Assembly (NCBI RefSeq): GCF_001514265.1
Contig: NZ_KQ948993.1
Location: 124,001 to 188,000, forward strand
Direction: 5' to 3'
Source: Streptomyces resistomycificus
GTDB taxonomy: Bacteria > Actinomycetota > Actinomycetes > Streptomycetales > Streptomycetaceae
Length of the DNA: 64,000 nucleotides
Position 1 is the stretch's first letter; each line of letters opens with the position of its first letter. The notes under the pieces were generated by a model. The model did no database searches. It was not told the origin of the DNA and was given only the letters and a program-made list of their open reading frames with translations. The translations under genes and the position numbers were made by a program. Positions 17,796 to 25,504 of the stretch are shown here, in pieces.

Positions 17796-19889
17796 ATGAC
17801 GACACCAGCCGTACAGATCGTGGATGCCGCCGCCTACGCGCAGGCGGTCGAGGACGCGGTGAAGGCCGCGGCCGCCTACTACACGGGCGGCACCTCCCCG
17901 TTGGACGACGACACCTACGACCGACTGGTACGGGGCATCGCGGCCTGGGAGGCCGGCCATCCCGACCAGGTGCTCACCGACTCCCCCACCGGGAAGGTCG
18001 CCGCCGGCGCCGCCCTGGGGGACGTCCCTCACACCGTGGCGATGCTGAGCCTGGACAACGTGTTCTCCGCCGAGGAGTTCACCGCCTGGACCGCCTCGCT
18101 GGCCCGCCGCATCGGCCATGAGGCGGACCGCTTCAGTGTCGAGCCGAAGCTCGACGGACTCGCGGTCGCCGCCCGCTACACCCGTGGCCGCCTGAGCCGG
18201 CTGATCACCCGTGGCGACGGGACGGCCGGGGAGGACGTCTCGCACGCGATCGGCACCATCGAGGGCCTGCCGGAGCAGCTGACCGAGCCGGTGACCGTGG
18301 AGGTGCGCGGCGAGATCCTGATGACCACCCTGCAGTTCGAGCACGCCAACGAGGTGCGCACGGCACACGGCGGGCAGCCCTTCGCCAACCCGCGCAACGC
18401 CGCCGCGGGCACGCTGCGGGCCAGGGAGCGCGCCTACACCGTGCCGATGACGTTCTTCGGCTACGGCCTGCTGCCCATGCCGGACACCGGGACGGACCTG
18501 GCCGCGCGGCTGGGCGAGCTCCCGCACAGCGAGCTGATGGCGCGGGCCGCCGCATACGGGGTCAACACCACCGCCACCACCGCGGTGCCCGGCACCACCG
18601 CCGGCACTCCCGAAGAGGTCATGGCCCGGGTGCAGGAGATCGCGGCGCTGCGAGCCGAGCTGCCGTTCGGGATCGACGGGATCGTCATCAAGGCCGACCT
18701 GGCCGCCGACCAGCGGGCCGCCGGGTCGGGCTCGCGCGCCCCGCGCTGGGCGATCGCCTACAAGCTGCCCGCGGTGGAGAAGATCACCCGGCTGCTGGAG
18801 GTGGAGTGGAACGTGGGCCGCACCGGCATCATCGCCCCACGCGCCGTGCTGGAGCCGGTCGAGATCGACGGTTCCACCATCACCTACGCCACCCTCCACA
18901 ACCCCGCCGACATCACCCGTCGCGACCTGCGGCTGGGCGACCACGTCATGGTCCACCGGGCCGGCGACGTCATCCCCCGCGTCGAAGCCCCCGTCGCGCA
19001 CCTGCGCACCGGCGAGGAACAGCCCATCGCGTTCCCCGAAGCGTGTCCGCGGTGCGGCTCCGGCATCGACACCGGGGAGCAGCGCTGGCGCTGCGAGAAC
19101 GGCCGCAACTGCCACCTCGTGGCCGCTCTCTCCTACGCCGCCGGCCGCGACCAGCTCGACATGGAGGGCCTCGGCCACACCCGTGTCGTCCAGCTCGTGG
19201 AGGCCGGGCTGGTGGCGGATCTCGCCGACCTGTTCGCCCTCACCCGCGACCAGCTCCTGGGCCTGGAGCGGATGGGCGAGACCAGCACCGACAACCTCCT
19301 CGCCGCGCTCGCCGCCGCCAAGGACCAGCCGCTGTCGCGGGTGCTGTGCGCGCTGGGGATCCGGGGCACCGGCCGGTCCATGTCCCGCCGTATCGCCCGC
19401 TACTTCGCCACCATGGACGCCATCCGGGCGGCGGACGCGGAGGCGATGCAGCGGGTGGAGGGCATCGGCACCGAGAAGGCCCCGTCGATCGTGGCCGAGG
19501 TCGCCGAACTCGCCCCGCTCATCGACAGACTCGCCGCGGCCGGGGTGAACATGACCGAGCCCGGCGCCACCCCGCCCTCCCCCGCGACCCAGGACACCGC
19601 CGACGGCGACGGTCCGGCGGCCGCGGACGCGGCGGACCTGCCCCTGAGCGGCATGACGGTCGTCGTGACCGGCGCCATGACCGGTGTACTGGAAAAGCTC
19701 AGCCGCAACCAGATGAACGAACTCGTGGAACGCGCCGGCGGCCGCTCCTCCTCCAGCGTCTCCAGGAAGACCAGCCTCGTCGTCGCCGGGGAGGGCGCCG
19801 GATCCAAGCGCGCCAAGGCCGAGACCCTCGGCATCCGCCTGGCCACGCCCGACGAATTCGCCACGCTCGTCGCCGACTTCGTCGACTGA
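17796..19889 (+). CDS. NAD-dependent DNA ligase LigA, probable paralogue
   Basis: The 697-aa protein shows the LigA domain order. The NAD-binding Ia region (AYYTGGTSPLDDDTYDRL) comes first. The adenylation domain follows, with catalytic Lys118 in EPKLDG. Next are an OB fold, a four-Cys zinc finger (CPRCGSG...RCENGRNC), HhH motifs and a C-terminal BRCT domain from about residue 615. It seals nicks using NAD. A second ATG at 17787 is possible, but AGGA at 17784-17787 lies at the right distance from 17796. The usual streptomycete ligA sits beside gatCAB-type genes, which are absent here, so this may be a second copy. Its sequence also looks divergent from the housekeeping form. Confidence 0.88.
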   Translation: MTTPAVQIVDAAAYAQAVEDAVKAAAAYYTGGTSPLDDDTYDRLVRGIAAWEAGHPDQVLTDSPTGKVAAGAALGDVPHTVAMLSLDNVFSAEEFTAWTASLARRIGHEADRFSVEPKLDGLAVAARYTRGRLSRLITRGDGTAGEDVSHAIGTIEGLPEQLTEPVTVEVRGEILMTTLQFEHANEVRTAHGGQPFANPRNAAAGTLRARERAYTVPMTFFGYGLLPMPDTGTDLAARLGELPHSELMARAAAYGVNTTATTAVPGTTAGTPEEVMARVQEIAALRAELPFGIDGIVIKADLAADQRAAGSGSRAPRWAIAYKLPAVEKITRLLEVEWNVGRTGIIAPRAVLEPVEIDGSTITYATLHNPADITRRDLRLGDHVMVHRAGDVIPRVEAPVAHLRTGEEQPIAFPEACPRCGSGIDTGEQRWRCENGRNCHLVAALSYAAGRDQLDMEGLGHTRVVQLVEAGLVADLADLFALTRDQLLGLERMGETSTDNLLAALAAAKDQPLSRVLCALGIRGTGRSMSRRIARYFATMDAIRAADAEAMQRVEGIGTEKAPSIVAEVAELAPLIDRLAAAGVNMTEPGATPPSPATQDTADGDGPAAADAADLPLSGMTVVVTGAMTGVLEKLSRNQMNELVERAGGRSSSSVSRKTSLVVAGEGAGSKRAKAETLGIRLATPDEFATLVADFVD

Positions 19890-19928
19890 ACGGCACCCTG
19901 ACCCGGGTGGCGTCACCGGTCGGCGTGT

Positions 19929-19987
19929 GAAGCCTCTGGCGGTACGGCGGTGGCTGCAGGCGCAGTCCCGTTCCCACCAGAGGCTTC
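19929..19987. repeat. 11-bp perfect inverted repeat with a long loop
   Basis: GAAGCCTCTGG (19929-19939) pairs with CCAGAGGCTTC (19977-19987) across a 37-bp spacer, just after the ligase gene. It may be a terminator for the ligase or for the convergent cupin gene, but the loop is longer than usual. Confidence 0.55.
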
Positions 19988-20018
19988 GCCAGGGTGCTCG
20001 ACTCGACCCACACCCCGT

Positions 20019-20050
20019 CTAGTCGGCTAGTCGGCTAGTCGGCTAGTCGG
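20019..20050. repeat. Four perfect copies of the 8-mer CTAGTCGG
   Basis: Four contiguous exact copies run from 20019 to 20050. The last copy supplies the stop codon (CTA, read as TAG on the minus strand) and the last codons of the cupin gene. An array of identical 8-mers can expand or contract by slippage; here each leftward copy lies beyond the stop. Confidence 0.9.
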
Positions 20051-20405
20051 CCTTCGCGTACTCCTGCGCCATGCCTCCCGCGAAGTCGTACACCACGCAC
20101 TGTTCGTCGCCGACGACCCAGGCGTCATGCCCGGACGGGCAGACGAAGACGTCACCGGGGCCCACTTCGCTCTCGCCGCCCTCGCCGTCCATGCGGATGT
20201 GCATGCGCCCCGAGACGACATAGCCGTTGTGGTGGATCTGGCAGCTGTCCGTGCCCGCGATCGGGGCCACGGACTCCGACCAGCGCCAGCCCGGTTCGAA
20301 GGTGGCCACGGCGAAGTCGAGCCCGGTGAGGTGGACGGCTTCCAGGTGCCCCCGGGGGAAATCGCGGCGCTCGTCCGGCTTCTCCAGCGCCTTCACTTCG
20401 ATCAT
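20043..20405 (-). CDS. Cupin-domain protein
   Basis: The 120-aa protein is a single small beta-barrel cupin. The metal-binding region is around CQIHHNGYVVSGRMHIRMDG, followed by GPGDVFVCPSGHDAWVVGD and a hydrophobic end. It has no signal peptide. Function is unknown; such proteins may act as small isomerases, dioxygenase-like enzymes or binding proteins. Its stop codon lies inside the 8-mer tandem array at 20019-20050. It is leftward and converges on the ligase gene. Confidence 0.82.
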   Translation of the reverse strand: MIEVKALEKPDERRDFPRGHLEAVHLTGLDFAVATFEPGWRWSESVAPIAGTDSCQIHHNGYVVSGRMHIRMDGEGGESEVGPGDVFVCPSGHDAWVVGDEQCVVYDFAGGMAQEYAKAD

Positions 20406-20563
20406 GATGGCTCTCCCTTCCGGCCGTGCTCGAGACGGCCGGGGCCGGTCACCGTCGCCCGCTCACCGCGAGCGGCGCAGGCGGGGCCGGGCCCCACCAT
20501 TCCATCGTCCGCCCGTCCACCCGGCGACGCCATTCGGGTGAGGCCGGTGCCGGAGCGGCTCCG

Positions 20564-21541
20564 TCAGCTCTCGCGGGCGCACAACCGGGCGAAGCGGTCC
20601 GCGTCGACGTTCCCCCCGGAGATGATCACGCCGACCCGGCGCGGCAGCGGACCCGCCCGGCCGCTGAGGAGTGCGGCCAGCGGCGTCGCACCGCTCGGTT
20701 CGACGACGATCTTCAGGCGTTCGAAGGCGAACCGCATGGCCTGACGGATCTCGTCGTCGGACACCAGGGTGACGGCGTCGACGAGCAGCCGGTTGAGGGA
20801 GAAGGTCAGTTCGCCCGGGGTGTGCAGCGCCTGGCCGTCGGCGATGGTGTGCGGCACCGGGATCTCGATGCGCCGCCCCGCCTCCAGGGACCGCTTGGTG
20901 TCGTCCCCGGCCTCCGGCTCGACGCCGATCACCCGCAGGTCCGTGTACAGCCCCTTGGCCGCTGTGGCACTCCCGGCGATCAGGCCGCCGCCGCCGACCG
21001 GAGTCAGCAGCGCGTCCAGCTCCCCCACCTCTTCGAGCAGTTCGAGCGCCGCCGTGCCCTGCCCGGCGATGACATGCGGGTGTTCGTACGGCGGGATGAT
21101 CGCGAGGCCCCGTTCGGCGGCCAGGGACTCGGCGATGGCGACACGGTCGCCGGTGTAGCGGTCGTACGTCACGATCTCGGCGCCGTAGCCGGCGGTGGCC
21201 TCCCGCTTGGAGGCCGGGGCGTCGTCGGGCATGACGATCACGGCGCTGGTGCCCAGCTCGCGGGCGGCCAGGGCGACGGCCTGGGCGTGGTTGCCGGAGG
21301 AGTAGGCGGCGATGCCCCGGGCCAGCTGCTCCGGCGTCAGCCGCGAGGCCGCGTTGTAGGCGCCGCGGAACTTGAACGCCCCCACCCGCTGGAAGTTCTC
21401 GCACTTGAGGAAGACCTCGGCGCCGACGAGGGCGTCGAGGGTTCTCGAACGCAGCACGGGGGTGCGGTGCGCGACGCCCTTGAGCCGGGCGGCCGCGTCA
21501 CGGACGTCGTCGAAGGTGACCGGTGGGGTGGTGGTCGTCAC
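20564..21541 (-). CDS. PLP-dependent serine/threonine dehydratase-like enzyme
   Basis: The 325-aa protein is a fold-type II PLP enzyme. AFKFRGAYNA holds the PLP lysine, SSGNHAQAVA is the substrate loop, and PVGGGGLIAG binds the phosphate. No C-terminal ACT regulatory domain is present, which suggests a catabolic threonine/serine ammonia-lyase, serine racemase or 3-hydroxyaspartate dehydratase. GTG at 21541 follows AGGAGGA at about 21547-21553 and overlaps the stop of the upstream regulator gene (GTGA). The pairing with a DauR-like regulator favours an amino-acid catabolic role. Confidence 0.88.
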   Translation of the reverse strand: MTTTTPPVTFDDVRDAAARLKGVAHRTPVLRSRTLDALVGAEVFLKCENFQRVGAFKFRGAYNAASRLTPEQLARGIAAYSSGNHAQAVALAARELGTSAVIVMPDDAPASKREATAGYGAEIVTYDRYTGDRVAIAESLAAERGLAIIPPYEHPHVIAGQGTAALELLEEVGELDALLTPVGGGGLIAGSATAAKGLYTDLRVIGVEPEAGDDTKRSLEAGRRIEIPVPHTIADGQALHTPGELTFSLNRLLVDAVTLVSDDEIRQAMRFAFERLKIVVEPSGATPLAALLSGRAGPLPRRVGVIISGGNVDADRFARLCARES

Positions 21542-22230
21542 GCGTGTCCTCCTGTGGGGTCGGGGCTCGGGTCCGACGCGGCGCGGGCCTGGGCGAGGTA
21601 GCTGTACGCGGAGGCGCGGGAGATGCCCAGCCGGGCGGCGACCTGCTCGACCGACCGGCGCACGGCGAAGACCCCGCGCTCGTCCAGGCTGCGGAACAGC
21701 TCCAGCCGTGCCGGGCGGTCGAGGACCGCCCACGGCCCCTTCTGTCCGAGATGGTGGTCGTCGAGCATCACGTCGACGACGGAGTCGATGTCGTTGCCGA
21801 ACGTGGTGACCGGCAGTTCGGCGGTCGGACGGCCGATTCCGGCGAGCGCTCCCAGCACGGTGTGTGCCTCGGTCAGCGAAGTGACGTCCAGGTTCACGCA
21901 GACCGCGCCGAACACCGCGCCCGTGGAGTCCCGCAGCACCATGGTGGACGACTTGAGCGTCTGTCCCGTCCGGGTCCGGGTGACGTAGTTCAGCTCGTCC
22001 CGCGCCTCGTCGCCCCGGGCGACGATCCGCATGCCGATCTCGCTCATGGCTCCGCCCACCGCACGCCCCGTCACCGAGCCGGCGACGGCCACGACGGACT
22101 TCTCCGGGCGCCGGTAGTCGTGCAGCACCACCTCGCACACCGGGCCGAACGTCGCCGCGATCCCCTCGACCACCGGGACCAGCGCGGCGATGACCGCGTC
22201 CCGCTCCGCCTCCACAGCCGCCTCGCTCAC
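21538..22230 (-). CDS. YheO/DauR-like transcriptional regulator
   Basis: The 230-aa protein has an N-terminal YheO-like PAS domain (residues about 15-125, with CEVVLHDYRRPEKSVVAVAGS) and a C-terminal helix-turn-helix (residues about 165-225, with VEQVAARLGISRASAYSYLAQAR). Members such as DauR of Pseudomonas control amino-acid catabolic operons. It is the first gene of a two-gene leftward operon with the dehydratase, overlapping by 4 nt, so it probably regulates its own operon in response to the enzyme's substrate. Confidence 0.85.
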   Translation of the reverse strand: MSEAAVEAERDAVIAALVPVVEGIAATFGPVCEVVLHDYRRPEKSVVAVAGSVTGRAVGGAMSEIGMRIVARGDEARDELNYVTRTRTGQTLKSSTMVLRDSTGAVFGAVCVNLDVTSLTEAHTVLGALAGIGRPTAELPVTTFGNDIDSVVDVMLDDHHLGQKGPWAVLDRPARLELFRSLDERGVFAVRRSVEQVAARLGISRASAYSYLAQARAASDPSPDPTGGHA

Positions 22231-22355
22231 CGGCGCCCACCTCCCTGCCGCGACCAGGCCACCTAGACTACACGTCCAGAACCTGGATCAACAGTCCAAA
22301 GCCTGATCCAGGGGCCACCCCGGAACCCGCACCTTCCCGGGATCTTGACGGCCTG

Positions 22356-22373
22356 GATGTTACCGGTAACATC
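22356..22373. promoter_or_regulatory. Perfect 18-bp palindrome, probable LacI-family operator
   Basis: GATGTTACCGGTAACATC is a perfect palindrome with the central CG expected of LacI-family operators. It begins 6 bp after a TTGACG (-35-like) hexamer at 22345-22350, so it would overlap the core promoter of the MFS gene. The LacI regulator at 28008-29072 is the natural candidate to bind it. Confidence 0.75.
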
Positions 22374-22404
22374 ACAGCGAAGGGGAGCGAACGAGAGGTG
22401 TGCC

Positions 22405-23670
22405 GTGCCGGGGGAAGAACGCGTCGTGGACAGCAGCACGCCCGTGTCGTCGTCCCCTCGGGCCAGGCCGGACACCCCGGTCTTCAGCCCTTCCGCGGTG
22501 GTCGCCTCCTGCGTGGGCTTCGTCCTCATCGGCGTGCTCCAGGCGCTGTACGGGCCGGCCATCCCGGCGTTCCGTGCGGAGTTCGGGCTCTCCCCCTCGG
22601 CCGCGGGGCTGGGGCTCAGCGCCCACTTCGTGGGGGGTGTGGCGGGTGTGCTGCTGTTCGACCGGCTCTTCGGCCGAATCGGCCACCGGCGGATCCTCGG
22701 GACGTCGTACCTGCTCATGGCGATCGGCGCGGCGGGCTTCGCGCTCGCGCCGAACTGGCCGGCCGCACTGGGTGCGGCGCTGCTCGCCGGGCTCGGCTTC
22801 GGCGGCATCGACTACGGCCTCAACCAGCTGTTCGCGGTCGGTTTCGGCCGCCGGTCGACCGCGATGCTGAACATCCTCCACGCGCACTTCGGCATCGGCG
22901 CGATCCTCAGCCCGGCACTGATCGGCGCCATCGGCTCCACGCACTACCCGGCGGTGTTCCTCGCCTTCGCGCTCGCCAACCTGCCCCTGCTGTGGTGCCT
23001 GAAGGGCGTACGCGACCACGTGCCCGGGCCCACCGACGGCAACCCCGCGGCCGGTGACCCACGGGTCCTCGGCCGGAGCCTGGGCTCGGTGCTCGGGGTG
23101 TTCGTCACGCTCTACGTCCTGCACGTGGGCATCGAGGCGGGCGTCGGCGGCTGGGAGCCGACCCATCTGGAGACGGTGGGGTACGGCGCCGGGTTCGCCG
23201 CCACCGCGACCTCCGTGTACTGGCTGATGATGACCGTCGGCCGCTTCCTGACCGCCCCGATCGCCCTGCGTTTCTCCGCACAGGCCATCATCACGGTCTC
23301 CTGCGCGGGCATGACGGTCTGTCTGCTGCTGGCCTCCGTCCCCGGGCTGGCGCCGTACGCGTACGCCGGTGTCGGTCTGTTCATCGCGCCGATCTTCCCC
23401 ACCGGCCTGCCCTGGCTGAACCGGGCGGCCCCGCGCGCCCGGCGGGCCGGAGCCCTGGTCATCGCCGCGTCCATGGTCGGCGGCGTCGCGGCCGGCCCCG
23501 CGCTCGGCAAGGCGATCGAGATGTCCGGCATCCGATCGGTCCCGCTCGTCCTCGCCGGCGTCTCGGCCCTGTGTCTGGCCGCGACGCTCTGGCTGATCCG
23601 CAGTACCCGAAACCACGACCCCGCGCCGGTCCCCCGGCCCTCCGGCCGGACCTCCCGCCGGCCCCAGTGA
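22405..23670 (+). CDS. MFS transporter, sugar-permease like
   Basis: The 421-aa protein has about 12 predicted membrane segments, starting after roughly 30 polar residues. The loop after the second helix carries LFGRIGHRRILG, the usual MFS inter-helix motif. The fold resembles the fucose permease/FHS class. GTG at 22405 follows AGAGG at about 22394-22398; a longer N-terminal extension lies over the operator and was rejected. It likely imports the sugar handled by the two GH35 enzymes that follow, but the substrate is not fixed by sequence. Confidence 0.85.
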   Translation: MPGEERVVDSSTPVSSSPRARPDTPVFSPSAVVASCVGFVLIGVLQALYGPAIPAFRAEFGLSPSAAGLGLSAHFVGGVAGVLLFDRLFGRIGHRRILGTSYLLMAIGAAGFALAPNWPAALGAALLAGLGFGGIDYGLNQLFAVGFGRRSTAMLNILHAHFGIGAILSPALIGAIGSTHYPAVFLAFALANLPLLWCLKGVRDHVPGPTDGNPAAGDPRVLGRSLGSVLGVFVTLYVLHVGIEAGVGGWEPTHLETVGYGAGFAATATSVYWLMMTVGRFLTAPIALRFSAQAIITVSCAGMTVCLLLASVPGLAPYAYAGVGLFIAPIFPTGLPWLNRAAPRARRAGALVIAASMVGGVAAGPALGKAIEMSGIRSVPLVLAGVSALCLAATLWLIRSTRNHDPAPVPRPSGRTSRRPQ

Positions 23671-23743
23671 CCCGCTGGACCCGCCGGACCGCCGGACCCG
23701 CCGGAATTCGGCCGCCACACCGCACTCGAAGGGAAGCCCCCGT

Positions 23744-25504
23744 ATGTCCGCTCTGACGACCTCGTCCGACGGTTTTCTCCTGCACGGCGAGCCGTTCCGG
23801 ATCATCTCCGGGGCCCTGCACTACTTCCGTGTCCATCCCGACCAGTGGTCCGACCGGCTGCGCAAGGCACGCCTGATGGGTCTCAACGCGGTGGAGACGT
23901 ACCTGCCGTGGAACCTCCACGAGCCGGAGCCCGGCACCCTCGTCCTCGACGGCCTTCTCGACCTGCCCCGCTTCCTGCGGCTGGCACAGGCGGAGGGGCT
24001 GCACGTGCTGCTGCGCCCCGGCCCGTACATCTGCGCGGAGTGGGACGACGGCGGGCTGCCCGCGTGGCTGGTCTCGGACCCCGACATCCGGCTGCGCACC
24101 AGTGACCCCCGCTTCACCGACGCCTTCGACCGCTACCTGGACCAGCTGCTGCCGCCGCTGTCGCCGTACCTGGCAGCCAACGGCGGTCCGGTGATCGCCG
24201 TACAGGTGGAGAACGAGTACGGGGCCTACGGCGACGACACCGCGTACCTCAAGCACGTCGAACAGGCCCTGCGTTCCCGGGGCGTCGACGAGCTGCTGTT
24301 CACCTGCGACCAGGCCAACGCCAAGCACCTGGCCGCGGGCGGTCTGCCCGGCACGCTCAGCACCGGCACGTTCGGGGGCCGGATCGACGAACATCTGGCC
24401 GCCCTGCGCGCCCACCAGTCCGAAGGGCCCCTGATGTGCGCGGAGTTCTGGATCGGCTGGTTCGACCACTGGGGCGGGCCGCACCACGTGCGGCCCGCCG
24501 AACAGGCCGCGGCCGACCTGGACCGGCTGCTGTCGGCGGGGGCCTCGGTGAACATCTACATGTTCCACGGCGGCACCAACTTCGGCTTCACCAACGGCGC
24601 CAACCACCACCACACCTACGCGCCCACGGTCACCTCCTACGACTACGACGCCCCGCTCACCGAGAGCGGCGACCCCGGCCCCAAGTACCACGCGTTCCGT
24701 GAGGTCATCGCCCGACACGCGCCCGTCCCCGCCGAGCCGGCCCCGGCACCGAGCCGCAAGCTCCCGCCCACCGAGGTACGGCTGGAGCGCCGGGCGGCAC
24801 TCCTGCCGTACCTGCGGACACTGGAGCCCGCGGTGCGGACGCAGGACCCCGTGACCATGGCCGAACTCGGCGTGCACGGCGGCCATGTGCTCTACCGCAC
24901 CAGCGTTCCCGCCTCCGGCGACGGACTGCTGCGCTTCGCGGGCGGTGTCGGCGACCGGGCGCAGGTCTTCGTGGACGGCGCCCCCGTCGGCGTACTGGAA
25001 CGCGAGCGCCACGACGAGACCCTGCCGGTGCGGGTACCGGAGCCCGGTGCCGTGATCGAGGTGCTCGTGGAGAACCAGGGCGGGGTGAACTACGGGCCCC
25101 GCATCGGCGCGTCCAAGGGCCTGCTCGGGCCGGTGTCCTTCCAGGGTGTCGCCCTGCACGGCTGGGAGTGCCGGCCCGTGCCGACGGGTGACCTGGGCGC
25201 GGTGCCGTTCACGGCGTCCGACGCGGCCACGGACTCCGTGCCCGCCTTCCACCAGGGCACGTTCGAGGTGGAGAGCCCGGCGGACACGTTCCTCGCGCTG
25301 CCCGGCTGGACCAAGGGCCACGCCTGGATCAACGGCTTCCACCTCGGCCGCTACTGGAACCGTGGCCCGCAGGGCACCCTGTACGTCCCCGGCCCGGTGC
25401 TGCGGCCGGGCACCAATGAACTCGTGCTGCTGGAGCTGCACGCCACCACCGGCACCCGCGCCCGGCTCACCGACACTCCCGACCTCGGACCGGAGAACAG
25501 CTGA
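23744..25504 (+). CDS. Beta-galactosidase, GH35 family
   Basis: The 586-aa protein is a GH35 enzyme. The catalytic acid/base is Glu158 in QVENEYG and the probable nucleophile is Glu234 in MCAEFWIGWFDHWG. The barrel also has ALHYFRVHPDQW and RPGPYICAEWDDGGLP. The C-terminal half contains beta-rich galactose-binding-like domains. No signal peptide is seen, so it should cleave imported beta-galactosides in the cytoplasm. An AAGGGAAG stretch lies upstream of the ATG. Its stop overlaps the next gene by 1 nt (TGATG), so the pair is coupled. Confidence 0.94.
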   Translation: MSALTTSSDGFLLHGEPFRIISGALHYFRVHPDQWSDRLRKARLMGLNAVETYLPWNLHEPEPGTLVLDGLLDLPRFLRLAQAEGLHVLLRPGPYICAEWDDGGLPAWLVSDPDIRLRTSDPRFTDAFDRYLDQLLPPLSPYLAANGGPVIAVQVENEYGAYGDDTAYLKHVEQALRSRGVDELLFTCDQANAKHLAAGGLPGTLSTGTFGGRIDEHLAALRAHQSEGPLMCAEFWIGWFDHWGGPHHVRPAEQAAADLDRLLSAGASVNIYMFHGGTNFGFTNGANHHHTYAPTVTSYDYDAPLTESGDPGPKYHAFREVIARHAPVPAEPAPAPSRKLPPTEVRLERRAALLPYLRTLEPAVRTQDPVTMAELGVHGGHVLYRTSVPASGDGLLRFAGGVGDRAQVFVDGAPVGVLERERHDETLPVRVPEPGAVIEVLVENQGGVNYGPRIGASKGLLGPVSFQGVALHGWECRPVPTGDLGAVPFTASDAATDSVPAFHQGTFEVESPADTFLALPGWTKGHAWINGFHLGRYWNRGPQGTLYVPGPVLRPGTNELVLLELHATTGTRARLTDTPDLGPENS

